A stretch of 41,989 bases of DNA from CAWULT01 sp963923455 (GTDB lineage: Bacteria; Acidobacteriota; Vicinamibacteria; Vicinamibacterales; UBA2999), in NCBI GenBank assembly GCA_963923455.1, contig CAWULT010000032.1:1-41989 (forward strand). The letters are read 5' to 3'. The notes beneath the pieces were generated by a model. That model was given only the letters and a program-made list of their open reading frames with translations, ran no database searches and was not told the DNA's origin. Below are positions 8,314-16,305 of the stretch, one piece after another. Position numbers and translations under genes: made by a program. Every line of letters begins with the position of its first letter. Position 1 is the first letter of the stretch.

Positions 8314-9084
8314 ATGATCGTCTCAATAGCCAACCAGAAAGGCGGCGTGGGGAAGACCACGACCGCGGTGAATCTCGCCGCCGCCCTCGCGATGCGCGGG
8401 CGCAAGACGCTGCTCATTGACCTCGACCCTCAAGCGAACAGCAGCATCTCGTTCCTGGACCATGGGGCGATCACGCGCAGCACCTACGACGCCATCGCCG
8501 ATCCGGACTGCGAGATCGGCGATGTCGTGCTGCCGGCGCCGCTGGCGAATCTGTACGTCGCCCCGGCGAAGATCGCACTGGCCAAGCTGGAGTCGCGCTT
8601 GGTCGGGGAGCTCGACGCGCACTTCAGGTTGAAGGACAAGCTGGACCGGATTCGGGGGGAGTACGCGCATGTCGTGATCGACTGCCCGCCGGCCTTGGGC
8701 CTGTTGACAGTCAACGCGCTCGTCGCCTCGACGCACCTGCTCATTCCCATTCAATCGTCCTACTTCGCGCTGGAGGGCACGGACGACCTGCTCGAGACCA
8801 TCGAGAAGGTGCGTCAGCGGCCGAATCCGGCGCTCCGTATTCTCGGCGTCGTCATCACCATGCACGACAAGCGGACGGCGCTGGCGCGGGACATCCGTGA
8901 GCAGATACAGAAGGTCTTCGGGGGGAAGGTCTTCAGGACGGTCATCAGCAAGAGCGTGCGCCTGGAAGAGAGTCCAGCCTACAAGGAATCCATCTTCACG
9001 TTCGCGCCCGAATCGAGCGGTGCGACGGACTACTACAGCCTGTGTGAGGAGGTCATCGAGCGTGCCGAAGCGCGGACTGCCTGA
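8314..9084 (+). CDS. parA: ParA/Soj family chromosome-partitioning ATPase
   Basis: The protein has 256 aa, a compact chromosomal-type (Soj-like) ParA with no N-terminal helix-turn-helix. The deviant Walker A KGGVGKTT spans residues 9-16, Walker A' is LLIDLDPQANSS, and Walker B is VVIDCPPALGLLT. The IPIQSSYFALEGTDDLLETI segment is typical of this clade. It forms ATP-dependent dimers on nucleoid DNA and moves ParB-parS complexes. The neighbour parB overlaps by 23 bp. It has its own predicted promoter. I saw no convincing parS palindrome (TGTTTCACGTGAAACA type) in the window. Confidence 0.94.
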   Translation: MIVSIANQKGGVGKTTTAVNLAAALAMRGRKTLLIDLDPQANSSISFLDHGAITRSTYDAIADPDCEIGDVVLPAPLANLYVAPAKIALAKLESRLVGELDAHFRLKDKLDRIRGEYAHVVIDCPPALGLLTVNALVASTHLLIPIQSSYFALEGTDDLLETIEKVRQRPNPALRILGVVITMHDKRTALARDIREQIQKVFGGKVFRTVISKSVRLEESPAYKESIFTFAPESSGATDYYSLCEEVIERAEARTA

Positions 9085-9883
9085 GACGTTGCGGATGCGC
9101 CATGACGAACACTACGTCGAGTCGCTGGCGGCTTCGGCCGGCCAGCCCGTCGGACGTGTCGTGCCGATCGACCTGCTGGATCCGAACCCGAACCAGCCGC
9201 GCCAGGTCATGGGAGACCTTTCGGAGTTGATGGCGTCGGTGGCCGAGAAGGGGATTATCGAGCCGCTGATCGTTCGCCAGCAGGGTGACCGGTATCAGAT
9301 CATCGCCGGCGAGCGTCGTTACCACGCAGCGGTCCAGACGGGGCTGCGAGAAGTTCCGGTCGTCATTCGTGGGGTGGATGACGTAGAGGTCATGGAGCTG
9401 GCGCTGGTCGAGAACCTGCAGCGCAAAGACCTGACCCCGTTCGAAGAGGCCGAGGCACTGCAGCAGCTCTGCGACAAGTGCCACTACACCCACGAGGACA
9501 TGGCGCGCAAGCTCGGGAAGTCCAGGACGTCGATCACCGAGTCCCTGGCGCTTGCCAGCATGCCCGAGGAGGTCAGGAACCTCTGTCGGCTCGCCGACAT
9601 TACCGCTAAGTCGACGCTATTGCAGATAGTTAGGCAGTCGGACCCCAAGAAAATGGTCGCGTTGGTCGAGCGGGTCTCCCAGGGTGGCGGCACCCGCCAG
9701 GCCGTCCGCGCCGAGACCGCAAAGCCGAAGCCGGGGCGTCCGAAGTCGTTCGTGTTTGCGTTCCGCCCCCCGACGAAGGCGTTCAATCTCAAGCTCAGTT
9801 TCGCCAAGAGCAAGGTCGATCGCGACGAGATCATCGACGCTCTCGAGAACATCATTCGGGAACTCCGGTCCGCCCGAAACTGA
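9062..9883 (+). CDS. parB: ParB/RepB/Spo0J family partition protein
   Basis: From GTG 9062 the protein has 273 aa. The start is chosen because it gives the family-like opening PKRGLPETLRMRHDEHYVESL and follows GAGGAGG about 11 nt upstream; the frame is open further upstream but that part is parA in another frame. The N-terminal CTPase/ParB domain shows DLLDPNPNQPRQ, GERRYHAA (CTP-binding C-motif) and ENLQRKDLTPFEEAEA. The central helix-turn-helix is around MARKLGKSRTSITESLALASMP. The C-terminal dimerisation helix is near FAKSKVDRDEIIDALENIIRELR. ParB loads at parS, slides as a clamp and stimulates ParA. It overlaps parA by 23 bp. Confidence 0.94.
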   Translation: MPKRGLPETLRMRHDEHYVESLAASAGQPVGRVVPIDLLDPNPNQPRQVMGDLSELMASVAEKGIIEPLIVRQQGDRYQIIAGERRYHAAVQTGLREVPVVIRGVDDVEVMELALVENLQRKDLTPFEEAEALQQLCDKCHYTHEDMARKLGKSRTSITESLALASMPEEVRNLCRLADITAKSTLLQIVRQSDPKKMVALVERVSQGGGTRQAVRAETAKPKPGRPKSFVFAFRPPTKAFNLKLSFAKSKVDRDEIIDALENIIRELRSARN

Positions 9884-10132
9884 CAGCGCGGGTTGCTGCT
9901 GCAGACGCACGGCGCCTGCGGCCTGACGGTTGGTTCACGCCCGACTGGCCGCCGTGCCTTTGGCTGGACCGGGCTTACTGGAGAGAGCGAGCGGGACTGC
10001 CGTCTGATTCTGCGCGGGTGACCAGTTTGTTAACATAACGCATCTTATGCGACATTTAATCTGGGGGCGTTTTGGCCCCGCGCTGAGCCGCGCTGGCGTG
10101 GGTTTCCAGCCTCTGATCCCGGCCGTCCGGGC
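9884..10132. other. Convergent intergenic region with an AT-rich island
   Basis: This 249-bp gap lies between the stops of parB (plus) and the GH57 gene (minus). Most of it is GC-rich, but 10021-10063 is strikingly AT-rich and holds the dif-like site. A short GGGG-GCGTTTTGG-CCCC arrangement at about 10063-10079 could fold weakly. No U-tract terminator was recognised. Confidence 0.6.
10028..10055 (-). other. dif: dif-like XerC/XerD recombination site
   Basis: Read on the minus strand the 28 bp divide as 11+6+11: XerC-type arm ATGTCGCATAA, centre GATGCG, XerD-type arm TTATGTTAACA. Compared with the remembered E. coli dif arms (GGTGCGCATAA and TTATGTTAAAT), the XerC arm shares CGCATAA and the XerD arm shares TTATGTTAA. 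The inverted CATAA/TTATG pair brackets exactly 6 bp, as required. The centre is GC-richer than usual and extends the palindrome (CGCAT-AAG-ATGCG). It sits in a convergent gap, a common location for dif. A xerD gene lies about 6 kb away. Whether it is the chromosomal dif or a Xer site of an integrated element cannot be told here. Confidence 0.72.
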
Positions 10133-12295
10133 TCAGGCGCTCCAGCTCGTCGAGACCGGGTTCGCGTCCGGAACGGCGGTTTCGATCGCGCCGCTGGCTG
10201 GATAGTGCGCGCTGTCGTCGAGCCCGCGCTCGAGCGTGACGACGAACGCGATCCGATCGCCCGCCCTCAAGCGCAGCGCATCGAGCGGCACCTGCAGTTC
10301 GACCAGGTCCCGCACGGCCCCGGCGAGGTCGGCCACCGCAACCGTCGTCCAGCCGCCGCCATCCTGGCTCCGAACCTGCAGCCTGGCGCCCTCGGGCGAC
10401 GTCAGCACGACCTGGATGCCGGACGGCTTCACGAAGCGGAGGCTGATGTGCGCGTCGCCTTCGAGCGGTCCCGGGCCGTCGAGGCGCACGAACAGGTGGC
10501 GGTCATCGAAGCCGAACCGGATCGCGTGCAGATGGCCGTCGGTCCTCGCGACCTGGTGCATCGCGCCGGCGACGGTCCTGAGGTCGACGCCGCCCGCGCC
10601 CAGCCACTCGAAGTAGCTCCCGTTGCGGCCGTCGACGATCGGGCTGATGAATCCGGTCGGCGGATGCACGCGAACGACCTGCGGCGCCGTCGTGATGTTG
10701 CTGGCGAACAGCTCCTCGGGCACGGGTTTCTCGAGAGCCCGATAGACGTTGCGCAGGTGCCGCCGGAACAGCTCGTCGAACTCGGCGTCGTGGTCCGACG
10801 AGTGATCGTCGCCGTACCACCAGCACCAGTCGCTGCCTTCCGCGATCAGTAGTTCTTCGCGGGCCTGCGCCATCGCGTCGTTCGAGAGGCCAGGTGCCGC
10901 GGTGTCGAGGGCGCGTCGCGCGTCGCCGAGCTGGCTCCAGGCGCGATGGTCGTCCGGATGACCAATCCAGATGTAGAAATCGCCGTTGATCCACGACCCG
11001 GCCGCGATGGCGCCGATGGAGGCATCAGCCGGCTCGCAGGCCTCAGCCATCGTCACCGGACGCAGGTCGCCGTGCGAGGACAGGCGCCCGTACAACGCGC
11101 GCAGGAACGGGCGTCCCTGGCCCGGGTAGTGCTCCCAGGCGTTCTCGCCGTCCAGGATGACGAAGACCGTTCCGTCGCGTCCCGTGCGCGCCCGGTAGCG
11201 GGCGCCCGCCTCGGCCAGACGGTGGACGAAGTCATCGGCGGCCGCGTCCGCCGACCACGACGAGTAGGCGAAGCCGATTCTGTCCGACAGCGCGTGGTCG
11301 CGGAACCCGCAGGCCAGGCCGTGATTCAACCGGTACGGGCGATAGAGCCAGTCGGGTTGTTCCAGATGGCCGGTCGGCGTGCGGGTGAACCGGACCCCCG
11401 TGCTGCGCGCCAGGATGTCCTCGTCGGTCGCCAGCCAGTGGAAGCCCGCCTGCGCGACCAGCGGCAGCATGGCCTCGGAGACGGAACCCTCTGACGGCCA
11501 GAGCCCGCGTGGCTTCGAGCCGAACAGATGCTCGTGGAGCGCCGCGGCGCGTTCGAGCTGTTCCAGCGCGTCCTGCGGGTAGCGGAACGGCTGCCGCGGC
11601 GTGCCGGCGTTCGGGTGCTGCTCCAGGTGCACCTGGCTGTCGCACAGCAGGGGCAGGATCGGGTGGTAGAACGGCGACGTCGACAACTCCACCTGGCCGC
11701 GTTCGGATGCGTCGCGGTACTCGGGCACGACCCGTCGCAGGATTTCGAGCTCGACGTCGCGGAGCGTGGCCTTGTCGTGCTCGGTGAACCCGCGGTCCTT
11801 CCGCACGAGCGCCGCCACGCGCTCGTCGCCCTCCAGGTAGTAGGGGTCCAGCCACGCCAGCTTGTGCCAGACCTGCAGGTCGCGCAGTTCGGTGGTGGTC
11901 AGCGCGGCCGCGGCTCCCCCGCGCCTGCCCTCCTCGCGGCGCGCCAGCAGTTCGGCGTAGCGCGGATAGGGCGCGATCATGCGCTCGCGCTGGGCGTGGA
12001 AGAAGTGCTCCACGCAGTAGCGGCGCTCCTCCGGCGTCAGCTGATCGGCCGGCTTGAGGCCGATCTCGAGGTGGCGGTCGCGGGCTTCGTCGCGCGCGAA
12101 CGCTTCGAGCTGGACCAGCAACGAGGGCACGAGATTGAAGGTCACGCGCACCGACGGGAACTCCCGCAGCAACGCCACCATGCCCCAGTAGTCCTTCAGG
12201 GCGTGCAGCCGCACCCACGGCAGGATGTGCTCGCCCGTGGCGAGGTCCTGGTAGAACGGCTGATGCATGTGCCAGAGCAGTGCGACGCGGGTCAT
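10133..12295 (-). CDS. Glycoside hydrolase family 57 protein (alpha-amylase / glucanotransferase-like)
   Basis: The protein has 720 aa. The GH57 catalytic barrel opens with LLWHMHQPFYQD (family region 1, HMHQP). It contains a WPSEGSVS block with the likely nucleophile Glu near residue 270, and ILDGENAWEHYPGQG with the likely acid/base Asp near 379. A C-terminal beta-rich region (about 560-720) resembles an accessory domain. There is no signal peptide, so it is probably cytoplasmic and acts on alpha-glucans such as glycogen. Exact specificity (amylase, 4-alpha-glucanotransferase, branching enzyme) cannot be assigned. Its ATG is only 15 bp from the divergent lptFG ATG, so its promoter must lie inside that neighbour's coding region. 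Confidence 0.9.
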   Translation of the reverse strand: MTRVALLWHMHQPFYQDLATGEHILPWVRLHALKDYWGMVALLREFPSVRVTFNLVPSLLVQLEAFARDEARDRHLEIGLKPADQLTPEERRYCVEHFFHAQRERMIAPYPRYAELLARREEGRRGGAAAALTTTELRDLQVWHKLAWLDPYYLEGDERVAALVRKDRGFTEHDKATLRDVELEILRRVVPEYRDASERGQVELSTSPFYHPILPLLCDSQVHLEQHPNAGTPRQPFRYPQDALEQLERAAALHEHLFGSKPRGLWPSEGSVSEAMLPLVAQAGFHWLATDEDILARSTGVRFTRTPTGHLEQPDWLYRPYRLNHGLACGFRDHALSDRIGFAYSSWSADAAADDFVHRLAEAGARYRARTGRDGTVFVILDGENAWEHYPGQGRPFLRALYGRLSSHGDLRPVTMAEACEPADASIGAIAAGSWINGDFYIWIGHPDDHRAWSQLGDARRALDTAAPGLSNDAMAQAREELLIAEGSDWCWWYGDDHSSDHDAEFDELFRRHLRNVYRALEKPVPEELFASNITTAPQVVRVHPPTGFISPIVDGRNGSYFEWLGAGGVDLRTVAGAMHQVARTDGHLHAIRFGFDDRHLFVRLDGPGPLEGDAHISLRFVKPSGIQVVLTSPEGARLQVRSQDGGGWTTVAVADLAGAVRDLVELQVPLDALRLRAGDRIAFVVTLERGLDDSAHYPASGAIETAVPDANPVSTSWSA

Positions 12296-12310
12296 AATCA
12301 GGCAGGCGCC

Positions 12311-14599
12311 ATGCGCATTATCGATCGATATGTGATCCGCCAGCTGGTCCTGCCCTTCACCCTCGGGCTGCTGGTGTTCACCTTCGTCTTCATCATCCCC
12401 GGCCTCATTCAGTACGCGGAGGAGTTCATCGCCAAGGGCGTGCCGTCTGAGGTGGTGCTCCAGGCCATGCTGGCGCTGGTGCCCCAGGCGCTCGCCCTGA
12501 CGATCCCGATGTCGCTGCTGCTCGGGATCCTCGTTGCTTTCAGCCGCTTATCGGCCGATCGCGAGTTCGTCGCGATGCAGGCGTGCGGCCTGAGCGTCAC
12601 GCGCCTGCTGTGGCCGGTTGGGCTGGTCTCGGTGCTCTGCTGGGCCGCCACCGCGTACGTCCTGATGGTGGCGGTACCGTCCAGCAACCAGGCCTTCCGG
12701 GAGATTCTCTACCGTGTGATCGCGGCCAGGGCCGAGGGCGAGGTGCGCCCGCGCGTCTTCTTCACCGACTTTCCCAATCTGGTTCTCTACGCGCGCGATG
12801 TGCCCGCGACTGGCGGATGGACGGGGGTGTTCGTCGCCGATTCCCGCCCGGGCCAGGCGCCAGCCGTCTATCTGGCCCGGCGCGGACGGGTGCTGCTCAA
12901 TCGTGAGAAGCGTTCGGTGGAACTGGTGCTCGAAGAAGGGTCCCGCCACGCGACGGATCCGGCGGGCCCGTACGAGGTCACGCGCTTCGCGCGCCTCGTG
13001 TTGAGCGTGGATCCGGAGACGATCTTTCCGAAGGCGGGGCCGGCGAAGGGCGAGAACGAGATGTCGATCGCCGAGTTGCGCGCCCGCATCGAGGAGCGCC
13101 GGCAGCAGGGGATCCCGACCCACAACGACGAAATGGCGATCCATCGCCGTTTCTCGATCCCGATCGCGTGCCTGGTGTTCGGCCTCATCGGCGTCGCGCT
13201 CGGCGCGACCAACCGGCGTGACGGCACGCTCGGCAGCTTCGTGCTGGGCCTGTTCGTGATCTTCGCCTACTACGTGCCGCTGTACCTGGGACCGGCCCTC
13301 GCCAAGGGACAACTGCTGCCCCCCTGGTTCGCCGTGTGGCTGCCCAATTTCGTCCTCGGAGCCGTCGGCGTCATGCTGTTCGTGTGGCGCGATCGTTCCG
13401 CCGACCGGCCGCTGCTCTCGATGGCGTGGATCGATCGGCTGAAGGGACGGGAACGCCGCGCCCGGTCGCTCGACCGCAGTCTCTGGGTCCGCTGGCCTGG
13501 CGTCAGCATCCTCGACCGCTACGTCACCGCGGCCTACCTGCGCGTCTTCGCGCTGTCGGCGCTGGGGATGGCGGCGATCTTCTACATCTCGACGTTCCTG
13601 GACCTGTCCGACAAGGTCTTCAAGGGCGACGCGACCTGGGCGATGCTCGGCGCCTACTTCTGGTATGCGACGCCACAGTACGTGTACTACGTCCTTCCGC
13701 TGTCGGTGCTGATGGCTGCGCTCGTCACGATCGGCGGACTCGTCAAGAACAACGAGCTGATCGTGATGAAGGCCTGCGGGATCAGCCTGTACCGGGTCGC
13801 GCTGCCCCTGCTGATCTGCTCGCTCGTCGCGGGCGCGGCCCTCTTCGGCCTCGATGAGTCCGTGCTCGGACCGGCAAACCGCAAGGCGGAGTCGCTGCGG
13901 CGCGTGATGCGAGGCGGCACGATGGAGGCCGAGGCGCTCAGCCGGCGCTGGGTGGTGGCGGGCGACGGCAGCATCTACAACTACACTGTGTTCGATCCGC
14001 AGGCGGCGCGTATGTTGGGCCTCTCGGTCTACGAGTTCGACCGTGAGATGAGCGGCCTGCGGCGCCGCACGTTCGCGGAGTCGGCCGCGTACACCGGGTC
14101 CGCGCCGGGTGTCGATCCTCGCGCTTGGCGCCTCGATCGGGGATGGGCCCGCGAGTTCGGCGACGAAGGCGAGCCGGCGGCGTTTGCGACGTTCGACTCG
14201 ACCAGCCGGATGCTGGAGCCGGCGAGCTACTTTGGTACCGAACCCCCCGACGCGCGTTTCATGGGGTTCCGCCAGCTCAAGGCCTACACCGCCCGCCTGC
14301 AGGCCGGCGGCGTCGATGTCCTGGCACAGGAGGTGGCGCTCGCCCGCAAGCTCTCCTTCCCCGTCGTCACCGTGATCATGACCTTGCTGGCCATTCCGTT
14401 CGCGGCCACGATGGGGCGGGGTGGTGCGCTGGCCGGTGTCGGCGTCGGCATCGGTCTGGCGATGACGTACTGGACGACACTGAGCGTGTTCGCGGCGATG
14501 GGCGCCGGTGGGTTGATCGCGCCGACGCTCGCGGCATGGGCGCCGAACCTCCTGTTCGGCGCGGGCGCTGCCTACCTGTTGCTCACCGTCCGGACGTAG
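12311..14599 (+). CDS. lptFG: Fused LptF-LptG LPS export ABC transporter permease
   Basis: The protein has 762 aa and contains two consecutive YjgP/YjgQ permeases. The first half (about 1-375) opens MRIIDRYVIRQLVLPFTLG and ends in paired helices (FSIPIACLVFGLIGVALGA, WLPNFVLGAVGVMLFVWRD). After a basic linker the second half (about 396-762) opens ILDRYVTAAYLRVFALSALG, with its own periplasmic jellyroll segment and closing helices. LptF and LptG normally are separate proteins that flank LptB2 and pass LPS to LptC. Here one chain would supply both. The start at 12311 is fixed by the canonical LptF opening, although the frame is open far upstream. CATAAT at 12293-12298 could be a -10. Its end overlaps the convergent PHP gene by 17 bp. 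Confidence 0.92.
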   Translation: MRIIDRYVIRQLVLPFTLGLLVFTFVFIIPGLIQYAEEFIAKGVPSEVVLQAMLALVPQALALTIPMSLLLGILVAFSRLSADREFVAMQACGLSVTRLLWPVGLVSVLCWAATAYVLMVAVPSSNQAFREILYRVIAARAEGEVRPRVFFTDFPNLVLYARDVPATGGWTGVFVADSRPGQAPAVYLARRGRVLLNREKRSVELVLEEGSRHATDPAGPYEVTRFARLVLSVDPETIFPKAGPAKGENEMSIAELRARIEERRQQGIPTHNDEMAIHRRFSIPIACLVFGLIGVALGATNRRDGTLGSFVLGLFVIFAYYVPLYLGPALAKGQLLPPWFAVWLPNFVLGAVGVMLFVWRDRSADRPLLSMAWIDRLKGRERRARSLDRSLWVRWPGVSILDRYVTAAYLRVFALSALGMAAIFYISTFLDLSDKVFKGDATWAMLGAYFWYATPQYVYYVLPLSVLMAALVTIGGLVKNNELIVMKACGISLYRVALPLLICSLVAGAALFGLDESVLGPANRKAESLRRVMRGGTMEAEALSRRWVVAGDGSIYNYTVFDPQAARMLGLSVYEFDREMSGLRRRTFAESAAYTGSAPGVDPRAWRLDRGWAREFGDEGEPAAFATFDSTSRMLEPASYFGTEPPDARFMGFRQLKAYTARLQAGGVDVLAQEVALARKLSFPVVTVIMTLLAIPFAATMGRGGALAGVGVGIGLAMTYWTTLSVFAAMGAGGLIAPTLAAWAPNLLFGAGAAYLLLTVRT

Positions 14600-16262
14600 T
14601 GCCCTCCCGCTGGTACCGGACGTCGTCGAGCCAGATCTGTCCGCTGGTCCCCAGCTTCGTGTTGACCTGATCGACGACGAAGAGGATCGACGTCACCGCC
14701 GGCAGATCCACGGCCGCGGGGGTGGCCGGCGTCGTGGGCCGGAAGTCCGAGAGCGGCAGCGTCACCAGGCGGGCCTCTTCATCGAGATACACGGACCGGC
14801 GCCACCGGTGCTCGGTGCCGCCCCTCGTCGCGCGCAACTGGACGGAGACGCGCATCGGGCGGTTCGCGCGTCCCGAGAACGCCAGCCGGTCATGCCCCGT
14901 CACGTCGGAGCCGGCGGGCATCGCGAGCGCGACGAAAGGGCTCTCTGCCGTGGATCCGCCGAGCGCAAACCTGAATAGCACCTGGGTGCCTCCGACGGCG
15001 CCGATCACCGACACCGCTCCGCGAGCCCGCGGGCTGTGCTCCACCGTCCATTCCGCGGCGGGACCGTTCCTGTAGAGGAAGCGGGCGTCGGTCGGCGCGG
15101 CCTCAGCCCCGATGGTCCTTGCCGTCGTGCCCACGTAGATCGGGTTGGACACGACCCAGGGCACGGGCGGCTCGCCGCCCACACCGTTCAGCGTGACTTC
15201 TACCCGGTAGGCGCCCGCCGGAGCCGGCTCGGTGTGGCTGAACACGGGCGCCCGTCCCGCAGCGATGCGGCGCCCGTTGCCGACCAGCGTGACGGCGGCG
15301 TCGCTCGGGGCGTTGGTCCGGACCGTGAAAGTCACCGGTCCGCCGGCGCCGAGGCGTTCTCCGGCGTCGACCCGCGCGCCGGCCCGCTCCGCCGAGAACT
15401 CGAGATGGGCGGGCGTGGCCAGTCCGTCGATCGCGGAGTACACGTGTCCGGCTCGGATGGCACGGATGACGGCGTCGGCGTCGGCGACCGCGTCGCCGCG
15501 GAGGGAGACGCCCGTGACCGCCAGCGAGAACGTCCGGAAGATGGCTTCGTACGACGGGAGGCGCAGGTAGATCCGATCCTCGCCCAACCGGGCGTGGGCG
15601 TCGCTGCCGGCCACGCCCACGACCGGGCGGGTCTTCGACACCTGGTCCCACAGCTGGAGCGTCTCGTTGGTCCGGTCGAGCATCGTGGCGAGCGCTTCGG
15701 GCGCCCGGAACCAGTACGTGCTCAGCACGCGGACCAGATCCAGGAGGCGCTCGTCTCGCCATTCGCTGTCGGCATTGAGCCACTCGATGCCGTCGAACGG
15801 CGCGTCCAGATCCGACCAGCGGAGGTCGAGCTTCTTCGAGTGCGGGTGCGCGACGATGGCCAGACCGCCGAGCCGATGGATGTCGTCGATGACGTCACGC
15901 GGCTCCCCCGCCAGCGGAAACGGGGCCTGCGGCATGCCGAGCGCGATCACGTGTCCGGTGAAGGTACTGACCTCCGTCGCGCTGATGCACAGCACTCCTG
16001 ACCGGTAACTCGGCGGCGGCAGACGCGTCGCGTCTCCGTGGTCGGTGATCACGACGAACGACAGGCCGGCCCTCGCCGCCGCAGCGGCGACGTCGTCGAC
16101 CGTGCCTGTCCCGTCCGAGTCGCGAGTGTGAATGTGCATCACGCCGCGGACGGGCTTGGGGCCGGACGCGGGCAGCAGGACCTGCCGGGCGGGCAACGCC
16201 GCCAGCAGGGCGACGGCGCACGTGCCGACCGCGGCCGCGACGAGACCCTTGACGAGCGTCAT
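14583..16262 (-). CDS. CehA/McbA-type PHP-domain metallohydrolase, exported
   Basis: The protein has 559 aa. A hydrophobic N-terminus (about residues 5-30) looks like a signal peptide or anchor. The PHP phosphoesterase domain follows (about 38-260) with its metal-binding signatures: HIHTRDSDGTG, ITDHGD, ISATEVSTFTGHVIALG, AIVAHPHSKK and AGSDAHAR. The rest (about 300-559) is beta-rich, including an Ig-like segment and a C-terminal ligand-binding-like region. Related proteins hydrolyse phosphoesters or carbamates, but no substrate can be named. It lies 43 bp after xerD on the same strand and probably shares its transcript. The 3' end overlaps lptFG by 17 bp convergently. Confidence 0.85.
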   Translation of the reverse strand: MTLVKGLVAAAVGTCAVALLAALPARQVLLPASGPKPVRGVMHIHTRDSDGTGTVDDVAAAAARAGLSFVVITDHGDATRLPPPSYRSGVLCISATEVSTFTGHVIALGMPQAPFPLAGEPRDVIDDIHRLGGLAIVAHPHSKKLDLRWSDLDAPFDGIEWLNADSEWRDERLLDLVRVLSTYWFRAPEALATMLDRTNETLQLWDQVSKTRPVVGVAGSDAHARLGEDRIYLRLPSYEAIFRTFSLAVTGVSLRGDAVADADAVIRAIRAGHVYSAIDGLATPAHLEFSAERAGARVDAGERLGAGGPVTFTVRTNAPSDAAVTLVGNGRRIAAGRAPVFSHTEPAPAGAYRVEVTLNGVGGEPPVPWVVSNPIYVGTTARTIGAEAAPTDARFLYRNGPAAEWTVEHSPRARGAVSVIGAVGGTQVLFRFALGGSTAESPFVALAMPAGSDVTGHDRLAFSGRANRPMRVSVQLRATRGGTEHRWRRSVYLDEEARLVTLPLSDFRPTTPATPAAVDLPAVTSILFVVDQVNTKLGTSGQIWLDDVRYQREGTTSGR

Positions 16263-16305
16263 GCGAGCGCGGGCGGAGCCTGCGCCCCCTCGGTGGGCCG
16301 GTGGG

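Noticed and set aside
8314..9883. Possible parS site inside or next to parAB
   Set aside because: No sequence close to TGTTTCACGTGAAACA was seen by eye; a matrix scan is needed before claiming one.
10060..10080. Intrinsic terminator after parB (GGGG...CCCC)
   Set aside because: The stem is short and no T-run follows the hairpin on either strand.
11528..12310. In-frame 261-codon upstream extension of lptFG
   Set aside because: It overlaps the GH57 coding region antisense, and the canonical LptF opening MRIIDRYVIRQLV begins only at 12311.
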